From Cytobacillus oceanisediminis (GTDB lineage Bacteria; Bacillota; Bacilli; Bacillales; Cytobacillaceae): a DNA stretch of 64,000 nt. The translations under genes and the position numbers were made by a program. Positions within the stretch are counted from its first letter, which is position 1, and each line of letters opens with the position of its first letter. This document shows, one piece after another, positions 8,003-15,642 of the stretch. The stretch is taken from NCBI RefSeq assembly GCF_007830235.1, contig NZ_VLKI01000001.1:489790-553789 (forward strand), written 5' to 3'. The notes beneath the pieces were generated by a model. It made no database searches. It had not been told where the DNA came from and was given only the letters and a program-made list of their open reading frames with translations.

Positions 8003-8130
8003 ACTATACAACAAATTCGAAATGCAACAATAGTTGTCGAATATGCAGGGAAAAAGTTTTTAATAGATCCATTTTTGGCTGAAAAGGGTACTTATCCGCC
8101 CTTTCCCAATTCATTAAGACAAGATCAAAA
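8003..8130 (+). pseudogene. N-terminal fragment of an MBL-fold metallohydrolase
   Basis: The plus frame reads IRNATIVVEYAGKKFLIDPF, then LAEKGTYPPFPNSLRQDQN, the characteristic first strands and substrate-loop region of a widespread MBL-fold hydrolase group. The initiator region is degenerate, and similarity ends at about 8130, before any of the metal-binding HxHxDH motif. At the same point a fragment of an unrelated gene begins on the other strand. Confidence 0.7.
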
Positions 8131-8234
8131 TTTAGAGATGGGAAATCAGGAATTAATGGTGCAAGGGGAAGTATACCAACCTCTTCTATTACATTTATTG
8201 CTTCCTCGTAAGTTTTTACATTATATTCCACCAT
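8131..8234 (-). pseudogene. N-terminal fragment of an AlkZ-related protein
   Basis: ATG at 8234 with a GGAG-type site upstream. MVEYNVKTYEEAINVIEEVG and ILPLAPLIPDFPSLN match the start of the AlkZ-related (winged-helix glycosylase-like) family known from Bacillus. After PSLN (about 8131) the frame runs into the antisense of the MBL fragment. It is a head-to-head fusion of two truncated genes. Confidence 0.6.
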
Positions 8235-8304
8235 TTAAAATCTCCTTTAAAAAAATATAAATTAATATTTCTACCAAACAACAGTATTTTCCTTTTTACA
8301 GGAA

Positions 8305-8370
8305 TGCTGCCCGTTAGCGAAATAAGAAAAGCGATCCTCCATCATTGAAGTATCGCACCATTAGTTAAAA
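8305..8370 (+). repeat. Cassette-type element, copy 5
   Basis: GCTGCCCGTTAGCGAAATAAG, hairpin GCGAT/ATCGC, second end GCACCATTAGTTAAAA. It ends six bases from the stop of the membrane-protein relic. Confidence 0.8.
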
Positions 8371-8376
8371 AAATCT

Positions 8377-8908
8377 TCATAGCATCTTAGCTGACTTCTC
8401 ATTATTATAAGTTTTAGGCATATGGTTCAGTTTCAAATTCCTTTGATAATTCAAAACTGTAAAACAAAGAGAGAGTCCCCAAATCAAGAAAATAGTATAC
8501 CAAACGTAGCCCCAAATTATTGAATGTACATTGGTATCATAATAGATGAAGGCCTCTGTTGATGTCACTAAAGAACCTTAAATAAAAATAACCAAGGCCC
8601 CAAAATGTTAATCCTGCTGCTGAAACCCATCCGGGAATGACCAGCAAAAGACTTGGAATTTTTTTGCCCCAAGGTCTTACAAATGATAGGCAAAACAATG
8701 CTGCTAAAACAGCCACAAAGCCCATACCCCAAAATCCAATTGCAACGGACCAAAAATTATTAGAGGCAGAAGTATATTTACCTGGAAATGCAAAATCAAT
8801 ACCTAATCCCCACCATAAATGTGGCGCAGCATAAAGAATGGCACACACTCCTGCTACATAACCCCAGTATGATTTTTTATTCCCAACAGTATTTTTATTA
8901 TTATTCAT
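8377..8908 (-). pseudogene. Frameshifted small integral membrane protein
   Basis: The frame from ATG 8908 (GGAGGT upstream) gives MNNNKNTVGNKKSYWGYVAG, then helices ILYAAPHLWWGLGIDFAFPG, WSVAIGFWGMGFVAVLAALF and SLLLVIPGWVSAAGLTFWGL, then FYLRFF. Near 8565 it shifts into a second frame with TSTEAFIYYDTNVHSIIWGY and VWYTIFLIWGLSLCF. Together these make a four-to-five-helix protein of about 175 residues, a Bacillus family of unknown role. A single-base indel explains the break; a sequencing error cannot be excluded. Confidence 0.7.
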
Positions 8909-8984
8909 TTGAATACCTCCACACTTAAATTTAACTTTCTCTTTGGAGTATACAAATGATGATACCAATATATTCTCGATAGGA

Positions 8985-9070
8985 GTTAAACTAACCCGTT
9001 AGTCAAATAAGAAAAAAAGGATTGCCGAAGCAACCCTTTGTTTAACTTAAGCGCCCGTTAGTTGAATTAC
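8985..9070 (+). repeat. Cassette-type element, copy 6
   Basis: GTTAAACTAAC/CCGTTAGTCAAATAAG end, hairpin AAAGGATTGC/GCAACCCTTT, and the best second end: GCGCCCGTTAGTTGAATTAC. About 230 bases 3' of cspD. The rest of 8909-9297 holds a short AT-rich spacer and the csp terminator. Confidence 0.8.
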
Positions 9071-9253
9071 ACCAAAAAAAAGTGTCAATTTTAGCCACAC
9101 TCTACAAAGGCACTTTAGAATGTTTATTCAAAGATAATTAGGAGAATTCGCGATTATGTGATACACTTTGTTTACCATTTGATTTACTGTTCACATGTGC
9201 CCTACTCATTCATGAGTGGGGTTCCTTGCTTTTAAGATTGCTTTTAAGATAAA

Positions 9254-9281
9254 TAAAAAAACAGACTCTATAAAGAGCCTG
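9254..9281 (-). terminator. Terminator of the cold-shock gene
   Basis: Minus strand CAGGCTCT/AGAGTCTG hairpin followed by TTTTTTTATTT. Confidence 0.8.
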
Positions 9282-9297
9282 CATGAGTTTGGTTTTA

Positions 9298-9498
9298 TTA
9301 AGCTTTACGCACGTTAGCTGCTTGAGCTCCACGTTGACCTTGCTCAACATCGAAAGTCACAGCTTGACCTTCTTCTAAAGATTTGAAACCTTCGCCTTGA
9401 ATAGCTGAGAAATGAACGAATACGTCTTCTCCACCTTCACGTTCGATGAATCCGAAGCCTTTTTCGCTGTTAAACCATTTTACTTTACCATTTTCCAT
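9298..9498 (-). CDS. cspD: Cold-shock protein, CspD-like
   Basis: 66-residue single cold-shock (OB-fold) domain, normal length. RNP1 is KGFGFIER and RNP2 is VFVHFSAIQ, with the typical start [20 protein letters not shown]. It binds single-stranded nucleic acid in the cytoplasm as an RNA chaperone. AGGAGGC precedes the ATG. About 100 bases of leader before it contain a GTGTG/CACAC hairpin just upstream of the ribosome site, compatible with temperature control of translation. The ortholog letter (B/C/D) is a guess. Confidence 0.92.
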   Translation of the reverse strand: MENGKVKWFNSEKGFGFIEREGGEDVFVHFSAIQGEGFKSLEEGQAVTFDVEQGQRGAQAANVRKA

Positions 9499-9720
9499 TT
9501 TCGTTGCCTCCTAGTGTGCAAAAACACACATTGTGTTACTATCCTTGCTCTCAGTGATCATCAAGACGAAAAGTTTTACTAATACTATCCTTTACACCGA
9601 ACAAAAATAATTCTTATATATATTAACATTTTTCACAAGTATTTGCAAGAAGACATAAAAGCCATCATTTTTGCCACTCATGAATTTACACATCTGGTTT
9701 TGGATTCTTTTGTTTTTCCT

Positions 9721-9754
9721 ATTCAAGTAAAGTACCCGTTTGTTAAATAAGAAG
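9721..9754 (+). repeat. Cassette-type element, copy 7 (first end only)
   Basis: ATTCAAGTAA, GTACCCGTTTGTTAAATAAG palindromic end, stopping three bases before the stop codon of the 9758 gene; the hairpin and second end are missing. Confidence 0.7.
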
Positions 9755-9757
9755 AAA

Positions 9758-10162
9758 TCATTTTTCAATTCTCACTAATGTTTTTTCAGGCATTTCAATA
9801 CGGTCAATGTCAAAACTGTTGATGTTTAAGGTTAATTCTCCTTTTCGCTTTTCAGTTTCTTCACCCACCCAACAACTGTACAGTTCAAAAAAATCTCCTG
9901 ATTTAAGATAACTGTCCATCAATTTGCATAGTAAAATTAGTTTCTCTTTCGATTCTTTACAAATGCTCTTTTTCATATATTTCGAAATTTCAATACCCCA
10001 ATCACTTGAAACTTCATAAACATAAGGAGTAGTGAATTGGTATTTTTTTACATTAAGTCGATGTCCTTCATCGGAAAAATAACTCCCAATGGTAACTAAA
10101 TCATCTGATTCATCGTTGATAGATAATTCTACATTAGAACCTATATAGGTAGCCAAACTCAT
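9758..10162 (-). CDS. Hypothetical protein
   Basis: 134 residues from the ATG at 10162 (AGGAG about eight bases upstream; an ATG at 10168 is also possible). Mixed alpha/beta soluble protein: SLATYIGSNVELSINDESDD, YVYEVSSDWGIEISKYMKK, then an amphipathic helix KEKLILLCKLMDSYLKSGD and a C-terminal strand. The shape resembles immunity-type or stand-alone accessory proteins, but no family is recognised. It is flanked 3' by element 7 at three bases and 5' by element 8. Confidence 0.6.
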   Translation of the reverse strand: MSLATYIGSNVELSINDESDDLVTIGSYFSDEGHRLNVKKYQFTTPYVYEVSSDWGIEISKYMKKSICKESKEKLILLCKLMDSYLKSGDFFELYSCWVGEETEKRKGELTLNINSFDIDRIEMPEKTLVRIEK

Positions 10163-10203
10163 ATGCATTCACTCCTTTTCACTTCTGACTAATTTCTATA
10201 ATC

Positions 10204-10290
10204 TTTTCAATTAACCTCCCCGTTAGTTAAAGAAAAAAAGCCGCCTTTTGGCAGCTGGATGTGAAAGTAATGCACCCGTTTGATAAGTAC
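10204..10290 (+). repeat. Cassette-type element, copy 8
   Basis: TTTTCAATTAAC/CGTTAGTTAAAG end, the cleanest GCCGCC-TTTT-GGCAGC hairpin, and second end TGCACCCGTTTGATAAGTAC. It lies 27 bases 3' of the small relic that stops at 10318. Confidence 0.85.
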
Positions 10291-10317
10291 ATTTTATTTT
10301 TAGTAATCCTTAACGTT

Positions 10318-10425
10318 TTAATTATCCTTTTTTTCTTCTTCTAATTCTCTTTCAATTTCTTCATCAGATACTTTAGAGTGTTTCTGGCATTTAAATTTTG
10401 TAGGTTCTGGCAGTATGTTTATTAA
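10318..10425 (-). pseudogene. C-terminal remnant of a small acidic protein
   Basis: 35 open codons without a start, ending LPEPTKFKCQKHSKVSDEEI then ERELEEEKKDN. The C-x2-H pair and charged tail resemble a short zinc-ribbon protein that lost its N-terminus. Its position directly 5' of element 8 fits the gene-plus-element pattern. The remainder of 10426-10718 shows no coding sequence. Confidence 0.4.
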
Positions 10426-10504
10426 TCATTTTGAATCATTTCTCAATGAGAAACTGTATAAATGCTTATATTTATACGTAATTGTCAAGCTGTGCTTATT
10501 ATAT

Positions 10505-10528
10505 AAACGGGCAGGTTAGTGGAATAAA
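10505..10528 (+). repeat. Degenerate cassette-type element, copy 9
   Basis: AACGGGCAGGTTAGTGGAAT only; the hairpin and second end are not recognisable. Confidence 0.4.
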
Positions 10529-10718
10529 TAGTGAATTAATCCATTATTATCTGTATTATGTTAACTGCATAAATCAGTTGTACAGAGATAATAAAGTTGT
10601 TTAATTTGCAATTATTTTGCGGTAATGAAATTAAATATCAAAAATAAAGGAAATATCTTCTTGACAGTGGAATATTAGCCTAGAACCATCATTAACTATT
10701 CCGATGAGGAGGATTCTT

Positions 10719-11228
10719 GTGCGTCCACGACCATTATTTATTGAAAATCCAGAGCATGATAGGTATGTTAGTCTTGTGCCAGATGGAGATATTGAAGAAA
10801 TACTTAGTAAGCAACGAACTAAGACCATTACCCTCTTAAGCAGCGTATCAGAGGAGTCAACAAGGAAGGCGTACGCACCAGGGAAATGGACTTTAAAAGA
10901 AGTGATTGGGCATATGACCGACTCGGAACGTGTGATGTCGTATCGAATGCTTGCCATTGCACGAAATGAAAGTGCACCACTCCCAGCAATGGATCAGGAT
11001 CAATACGTTTCTGCGGCAAACTTCAACAAATTATCCTGGAAGCAGTTATTAGCTGGTTTAGACACGGTACGCTCCAACACGTTAAGCCTTATTTCAACCA
11101 TTGATGATGCAGCGTGGGTTCGTAATGGAACTGTAATGAACAGCCCAGTTTCGATAGGTACCATTGCATATGGCATTGCCGGGCACGAGTTACACCATAT
11201 GAAAGTGATTAGTGATAAATACTTATAA
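10719..11228 (+). CDS. DinB-family protein
   Basis: 169 residues from the GTG at 10719, chosen because AGGAGG lies six bases upstream; an ATG at 10704 overlaps that site. DinB_2-type four-helix bundle: YAPGKWTLKEVIGHMTDSER in helix 2 carries the first metal His, and GHELHHMKVISDKYL in the last helix supplies the other two. MRPRPLFIENPEHDRYVSLV is a typical N-terminal extension of this subgroup. Likely a thiol-dependent transferase or hydrolase; substrate unknown. It has its own terminator and no cassette element 3'. Confidence 0.85.
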   Translation: MRPRPLFIENPEHDRYVSLVPDGDIEEILSKQRTKTITLLSSVSEESTRKAYAPGKWTLKEVIGHMTDSERVMSYRMLAIARNESAPLPAMDQDQYVSAANFNKLSWKQLLAGLDTVRSNTLSLISTIDDAAWVRNGTVMNSPVSIGTIAYGIAGHELHHMKVISDKYL

Positions 11229-11245
11229 GTCTTTTTCTATTAATG

Positions 11246-11290
11246 AAAAAACCTAATTTCTCATTTAATGCTGAAAAATTAGGTTTTTTA
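11246..11290 (+). terminator. Terminator of the 10719-11228 DinB gene
   Basis: AAAACCTAATTT and AAATTAGGTTTT arms, then TTTT. Symmetrical, so it can act on both strands. Confidence 0.85.
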
Positions 11291-11388
11291 ATATTGAAAC
11301 TTCCTTAACGTTGTAAATCTGTATTTTCCTGACGCTACCCCTTATAGCGAATTTACTATACTTTCAATCAGAACTAAGGAGATAATTT

Positions 11389-11610
11389 ATGTTGGATTTA
11401 GAAAAACAAAAGAAAAAATCATTGCCTTAAATGAATCAGATGCTAAAAACCATTGAAATGATGACCGCCGCTTATTTGGAAATGGCAAAAGACGGAAAAG
11501 GTGACTTTACAAGCGATAAATGTGTAGATGAACTAATAAAGATATTAAATAATATCCCTGGACCAGATGTACTAAAAGAGATGTATAAGAAAAAGCAACA
11601 AGAGAATTAA
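11389..11610 (+). pseudogene. Small protein gene interrupted by an in-frame TAA
   Basis: AAGGAG precedes the ATG at 11389, but the frame stops after 13 codons (LEKQKKKSLP, TAA at 11428-11430). The same frame resumes at once with ATG 11431 and continues 59 codons: MNQMLKTIEMMTAAYLEMAK, DGKGDFTSDKCVDELIKILN, ending KEMYKKKQQEN. Either a nonsense change (Leu TTA to TAA) split a 73-codon gene, or the first part is a leader peptide. The second ATG has no ribosome site, which favours the former. The family is not recognised. Element 10 follows six bases after the stop. Confidence 0.6.
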
Positions 11611-11616
11611 AAAAAA

Positions 11617-11653
11617 CTTCTTCTTCAACTAACGGGTGCTTTAATACAATAAG
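11617..11653 (-). repeat. Cassette-type element, copy 10 (inverted)
   Basis: On the minus strand it reads GCACCCGTTAGTTGAAGAAG. This is the only copy in the opposite orientation, and it follows a plus-strand gene at six bases. Confidence 0.75.
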
Positions 11654-11663
11654 GAATAAAAAT

Positions 11664-11717
11664 AAAGAGCCTAAAATATGCAAGTTTTTATACACTCCTT
11701 GCGTATTTTGGCTCTTT
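11664..11717. terminator. Long bidirectional terminator hairpin
   Basis: AAAGAGCC-TAAAATATGCAAG pairs with CTTGCGTATTTTGGCTCTTT almost perfectly, with T runs on both sides. It overlaps the last 15 codons of the minus-strand gene ending at 11671. Confidence 0.85.
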
Positions 11718-11943
11718 TTACATTCATAAAAGATACTGCCATTAATAGCATTTTTAAATTGCCAAATACACTTGCCTTTATACTTCCTCGGATAAAATCC
11801 TTATCTGTAAGTTCATTTAATGCATCAAAGGGATAACCTTTCCAACTTCTTTTCATTTCGTTTGGTAAATCATTCTCATTCCAAGAAGTTAGGTACAATA
11901 ACAATAATGTAAGTTCGTTAATCGTTTTTTCCAAAATAATCAA
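11671..11943 (-). CDS. DUF6429-like small protein with an abnormal C-terminus
   Basis: 90 residues. The first about 55 (MIILEKTINELTLLLLYLTS, KRSWKGYPFDALNELTDKDF, IRGS) follow the DUF6429 pattern known from Bacillus: helix, WKGY.FD.LN.L, then a winged-helix-like strand. After IRGS the expected KxVYLTEEG segment is replaced by KASVFGNLKMLLMAVSF, and the end is encoded by the terminator hairpin. This suggests a frameshift or replacement of the 3' end. Function unknown; expression of a full-length product is doubtful. Confidence 0.55.
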   Translation of the reverse strand: MIILEKTINELTLLLLYLTSWNENDLPNEMKRSWKGYPFDALNELTDKDFIRGSIKASVFGNLKMLLMAVSFMNVKRAKIRKECIKTCIF

Positions 11944-12051
11944 ATTCCCTTCTAAAAACTTTTATTATTATAATAGCAAGTTAAAAAAAGACCTGCTACA
12001 TATCCTAAGCAGATCTTAAACTTTAGCAAGTTTAATACTTATAAAACTCAT

Positions 12052-12077
12052 ACCCCCATCCTGTTTTAGATGGGGGT
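12052..12077. terminator. Strong hairpin
   Basis: ACCCCCATC/GATGGGGGT, nine G+C-rich pairs around an eight-base loop. No long T run on either side, so it may instead be an mRNA-end stabiliser. Confidence 0.55.
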
Positions 12078-12129
12078 AAACTAAGTTGTAAGGATGCCTT
12101 ATCAATACAGGCGTTTTATTCTGCAACAA

Positions 12130-12208
12130 TAGCGCCCGGTTCTGGAAGATCTTTCTTTAGAATTAATACCATATTGATTTTTGTGAAGGTCCTTTTTAGT
12201 TGAACAAC
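12130..12208 (+). repeat. Degenerate cassette-type element, copy 11
   Basis: GCGCCCGGTTCTGGAAG and, 60 bases on, TTTTTAGTTGAACAAC: both ends are recognisable but in reversed order, 19 bases 3' of the DUF3221 gene stop. Confidence 0.4.
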
Positions 12209-12226
12209 AGATCAAATTCAATCTAT

Positions 12227-12664
12227 TTATTCTTCTATAATTTTAATCTCGGTCGCATGTGCATTCATTGGGGCAGAGTGCCCGTATATATCAAATTTAA
12301 CGGATACTTTTTGCCCGACTTTAAGAGCAGCTAAAACTTCCTTATCAATATCTTCAACACTAAAGTGGAATCCTTTTCCTTCATATTTATCATTTAATAT
12401 TTTGTTTATTTCTTCCTCGCTTTTCCCTGCTATTTCTGACTTAGTGATTTCAGGGATGACCCATATTTTACCACTATCAAATATCCGTACAATATATCCT
12501 TCCTCTGAAGATATTTTTACTGATTGCTCATTATTTTGTTCATCTGATGAATCTGCATTTGTTTGGATCGTTTCTTTTACTTTTGTGGTTTGATTGTCAG
12601 TTGAACAAGCCCCAAGAAAAAGTATTGGAATGGACAATGCAAAAACCAATAATTTTGTATGCAT
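12227..12664 (-). CDS. DUF3221-domain lipoprotein
   Basis: 145 residues. Lipoprotein signal MHTKLLVFALSIPILFLGAC with lipidated Cys20, then a Ser/Asn/Gln-rich linker (about 24-48), then a DUF3221 domain: EEGYIVRIFDSGKIWVIPEI, YEGKGFHFSVEDI, ALKVGQKVSVKFDIYG. DUF3221 is a small OB-like beta domain in secreted Bacillus lipoproteins; its role is unknown. Anchored on the outer face of the membrane. Monocistronic. Confidence 0.85.
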   Translation of the reverse strand: MHTKLLVFALSIPILFLGACSTDNQTTKVKETIQTNADSSDEQNNEQSVKISSEEGYIVRIFDSGKIWVIPEITKSEIAGKSEEEINKILNDKYEGKGFHFSVEDIDKEVLAALKVGQKVSVKFDIYGHSAPMNAHATEIKIIEE

Positions 12665-12704
12665 TCAATCACTCCATTTAATTATAAAAACCTTCATTTA
12701 ATCT

Positions 12705-13061
12705 TTATAGCTTCTTGTTAGTATCACTTGTATAGAAATTTAGATCATATCTGTCAAGCATTTCGACCAAGGGAGTAAAATAAATCGTTTGATTACAGTC
12801 ATCTGTGGTGGATCCTGCAGAAAGGATTCCAATTGCTTTGAATATATTATTACCATCGTAATAAAGAACACTACCGCTATCCTCTTTACATGCAAAAGTA
12901 GGATTTGATGAATAGACTTTTATTCCTACCAATCCAGTATAAGGATGAACAGTACGTATATTTGTCACCTGTCCACAAGTATTTCCAGTTCTTATGCCAC
13001 TTTTGCATACAGGCATATTAATATACGGCTCAGCAACGCCTGAAGCAAAGCAATCGCTAGT
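12705..13061 (-). pseudogene. C-terminal part of a trypsin-like (S1) peptidase
   Basis: 119 open codons without a start. SGVAEPYINMPVCKSGIRTG and NTCGQVTNIRTV resemble the streptogrisin/alpha-lytic region before the active site. ACKEDSGSVLYYDGNN contains the catalytic-Ser motif, with Glu in place of Gly in GDSGS. GILSAGSTTDD and a C-terminal helix complete the domain. The His and Asp of the triad would lie in the missing N-terminal half. A stop immediately upstream and a separate gene at 13070 show the gene is truncated. Confidence 0.65.
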
Positions 13062-13069
13062 TCAACTGC

Positions 13070-13249
13070 CTAATTAATATCAGCAACCTTTTTTCCTTCT
13101 TCATCTATTTGGGAACTACCTCCACCGAAACTCCAACCCTTGCTTTCAACAAAATCAATAAATGCTTCTAAAAACTCATCGTGTTTTAAATCGTCTCCGT
13201 TGTTTGCATAAATACAACCCTCTATTTGAACTCCAATTGGCCTCTTCAG
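13070..13249 (-). CDS. Small hypothetical protein, apparent CTG start
   Basis: 59 residues: KRPIGVQIEGCIYANNGDDL, KHDEFLEAFIDFVESKGWSF, GGGSSQIDEEGKKV. GGGAGG lies eight bases before a CTG codon at 13249 in the position of an initiator; no ATG, GTG or TTG is available there. It looks like a complete small alpha/beta protein whose ATG has mutated, or a non-canonical start. The family is not named; the pattern resembles short stand-alone proteins common in Bacillus accessory DNA. Confidence 0.5.
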   Translation of the reverse strand: MKRPIGVQIEGCIYANNGDDLKHDEFLEAFIDFVESKGWSFGGGSSQIDEEGKKVADIN

Positions 13250-13290
13250 TTCGAATTCCTCCCAAAACTAATTAACACTGTTTTAGCATT

Positions 13291-13380
13291 TCTTATTACA
13301 TAAACCTGCCCCTTTACTTGAATAAGAGAAGCCACCTTACTTGGCAGCTGTTCTTGAAATAAAACTCACCGTTAGATAAA
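13291..13380 (+). repeat. Cassette-type element, copy 12
   Basis: CTTATTACATAAA/TTTACTTGAATAAG end, hairpin GCCACC/TTGGCAGC, second end CTCACCGTTAGATAAA. No minus-strand gene directly follows it. Confidence 0.75.
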
Positions 13381-13485
13381 TAATGTATCTAAATTGATTA
13401 AACTGTTTCTGTTTTTGATAATTATACTGTTTATCTTTAGTATCTTTATATTTCTCTATATTAAGAAAACTCAAATAGCCTCCTG

Positions 13486-13541
13486 GAATAAACCTCTCAG
13501 TTAGTCAAAGAAACAAAGAGCCATGGCAACTCTTTGTTTGT
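13486..13541 (+). repeat. Cassette-type element, copy 13
   Basis: CTCTCAGTTAGTCAAAG end and CAAAGAG-CCATGG-CAACTCTTTG hairpin, 46 bases 3' of the SDR stop; the second end is not recognisable. Confidence 0.65.
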
Positions 13542-13587
13542 CTTATATTTGTATAATTATTTTTACAATATTAGAAATCGATTTATT

Positions 13588-14382
13588 TTAAAAAATAGTC
13601 GGTACCAATCCTCCATCCATACGTATGGGGGAACCCTTAAACGCATTTGCATAAGGACTGCATACAAATGTAGCTAGTCTTCCTATTTCAATTGGTCTGA
13701 TAAATCGCTGTAATTCGGATTGAGGTAAGTTTAAACTCATAAATTTCATCTCTTTTTCTGAGAAATTCATATCCTCATTGGGGTAAACGCCCTCAATTAT
13801 TTGATGCACATTTTCAGAGAGTGTTGGTCCTGGCATAATCGTATTGACCGTGACTTCCGTACCTTTTGTTAATTTAGATAAGCTTTTAGACAATGATAAT
13901 AGCATTGACTTTGTCATACAATATTGTGGCATTTGACCAGAAGGCATAACTGCTTCCTCACTCGCAATAAAGATTATACGGCCAAAGTTATTGTTCAACA
14001 TCTTCGGTAAATAAAATTTAGATAATCCATTTGCGGCAAGAACATTAGTACGAAAGTATTTTTCCCATACATCATCGTCAACGTCCTCATATTCCATAAT
14101 TTCGTAAATACCCATATTGTTAACTAAAATATCAATATTGGGGTACTTTTTAAGCAAGGCTTCTCTTTGGTCACGATCCACTATGTCTGCTGCTGCATTC
14201 CCAGGAGAGGTATTGGGAAAATCTGATTTTATTTCATTTACAATTCGTTCTACCTCTTCGTAGTTTCGTCCATTTATCAGTACATTAACACCTTCTTTGG
14301 CAAGTTCAATAGCGATTGCTTTCCCTATGCCTTTGGTGGATCCTGTAACTAAAGCCGTTTTATTGTTTAGACCCATATCCAT
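13588..14382 (-). CDS. Short-chain dehydrogenase/reductase
   Basis: 264 residues, classical SDR. The cofactor motif is TGSTKGIGKAIAIELA (T-G-x3-G-x-G) near residues 14-29, then LVNNMGIYE (NNxG). The usual catalytic Ser lies in IFIASEEAV, and the Tyr/Lys pair is YCMTKS (Y-x3-K). Arg in GRN after strand 2 suggests NADP preference. AGGAGAAAAATAT precedes the ATG. It follows the AraC-type regulator gene by 44 bases in the same direction, so it is probably that regulator's target. Substrate unknown. Confidence 0.88.
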   Translation of the reverse strand: MDMGLNNKTALVTGSTKGIGKAIAIELAKEGVNVLINGRNYEEVERIVNEIKSDFPNTSPGNAAADIVDRDQREALLKKYPNIDILVNNMGIYEIMEYEDVDDDVWEKYFRTNVLAANGLSKFYLPKMLNNNFGRIIFIASEEAVMPSGQMPQYCMTKSMLLSLSKSLSKLTKGTEVTVNTIMPGPTLSENVHQIIEGVYPNEDMNFSEKEMKFMSLNLPQSELQRFIRPIEIGRLATFVCSPYANAFKGSPIRMDGGLVPTIF

Positions 14383-14426
14383 ATATTTTTCTCCTCTTCT
14401 TGTAATATAGTGTTAAATAGACAAGG

Positions 14427-15440
14427 TTAATGTATTAAGTTTGCCCCAATATGTTCATTACGCCAATTTGAAGGAGTATCTCCTTCCCAAAGGCGAAAGG
14501 CGCGGTAGAATGCATTTTGATCTTCATAGCCAACTAGGAATGCCACTTCTTTAATATCTATAGAAGGGCTTGATAAGTATTCTCGCGCCTGATTATGTCG
14601 GACTTGTGTCAACAGTTGATTGAACCTTGTACCTTCTTCAGTTAGGCGGCGCTGTAAGGTACGATCACTCATTCCCAGCTCGCTCGCGACAGTATGAATG
14701 TGGGGGCGCCCGGCTGTTAGGCTTCGTTTAATGATCCACTTAACCACTTCGGTTATTGAGCGGCTACGTTGTTGCTCGTACAATGATTGATCCAATACAG
14801 GAGTCAAAGCTTCCAGCAATTCTAGGTTATACGAGGCAAAATGGAGGTCCAGATCTTTTCGATGTAGCGTTAAACGGTTTCTATCTGCTCCGATTAGGAT
14901 ACTGCAGCCGAAGTAAGCCTCAAGCGCCTTTACGTTTCCCATTGAGTGTGAAAATTCGACGAACCTCGCCGTCAAAGGTTTACCTGTGCCTCGTCTCCCT
15001 AACTCCATAAGAAATGACAAAGTAATACCCACCAGCATTGGAGGACCAGATTCCGCGGTATGCAACCAGTCCAAATCGATATAACAGTACTCACCTTCCT
15101 CAGTGATACGTAAGCTTTCGGGAGGGCACAGTTGCTTATATCGGACCATTCGGTTTAGAGCGTCGCGGTAATCACGAGCGTGGTAGGTCGCTAAAACGGT
15201 CGGTGGATAATGCGCAGTTTCAAATACTGTTATAAGTTTGATTATTCCTTTTGCAATGTCGTCAACCAGATCGGAATAAGCCTGCCAGATCGCAAAATAC
15301 TGAGCGGTCGTGACAACCTGTTCATTAATAATGGTGAGGGGCATTCGTGCTTTTCGAACCACTTCTTGTGCGGAAATCCCTGATTGTTGTAATCCAGTCC
15401 AAAATCCCGCCGGCATTTTTATCCGAGTAAGAGATGTCAT
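14427..15440 (-). CDS. AraC-family regulator with an N-terminal Arabinose_bd-type domain
   Basis: 337 residues. Residues about 20-205 resemble the effector-binding domain of the OruR/ArgR-like AraC group (PF12625 type): LITVFETAHYPPTVLATYHA, PPMLVGITLSFLMELGRR. The C-terminal about 100 residues hold two helix-turn-helix units (VASELGMSDRTLQRRLTEEG and IKEVAFLVGYEDQNAFYRAF). This subgroup is commonest in proteobacteria. The gene is visibly richer in G+C (many CGG, GCG, CTG codons) than its AT-rich neighbours, pointing to recent transfer. Likely controls the adjacent SDR gene. Confidence 0.88.
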   Translation of the reverse strand: MTSLTRIKMPAGFWTGLQQSGISAQEVVRKARMPLTIINEQVVTTAQYFAIWQAYSDLVDDIAKGIIKLITVFETAHYPPTVLATYHARDYRDALNRMVRYKQLCPPESLRITEEGEYCYIDLDWLHTAESGPPMLVGITLSFLMELGRRGTGKPLTARFVEFSHSMGNVKALEAYFGCSILIGADRNRLTLHRKDLDLHFASYNLELLEALTPVLDQSLYEQQRSRSITEVVKWIIKRSLTAGRPHIHTVASELGMSDRTLQRRLTEEGTRFNQLLTQVRHNQAREYLSSPSIDIKEVAFLVGYEDQNAFYRAFRLWEGDTPSNWRNEHIGANLIH

Positions 15441-15580
15441 AATGGGCCCTCCTTAAGCCATCTACACATTCACAAAATTTGTTTATAATTGCAGCTTGTT
15501 TAACAGAACAGATATTATATTACCACCTTAAACTCGCCCTGTGACTAGCCAATGGCGACATTTCACTTGCAAACTACGTC

Positions 15581-15636
15581 AAATTTAAACGGATTAATAA
15601 AAAAGGAATTGCCAAAGCAGCAATCTTTTCATCTTC
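15581..15636 (+). repeat. Degenerate cassette-type element, copy 14
   Basis: Hairpin AAAGGAATTGC/GCAATCTTTT only, with a vestigial end AAACGGATTAATAA. Confidence 0.4.
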
Positions 15637-15642
15637 CTCCTT

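Noticed and set aside
12052..12077. Riboswitch or T-box leader
   Set aside because: A simple nine-pair hairpin with no conserved aptamer parts; no such leader was recognised anywhere in the window.
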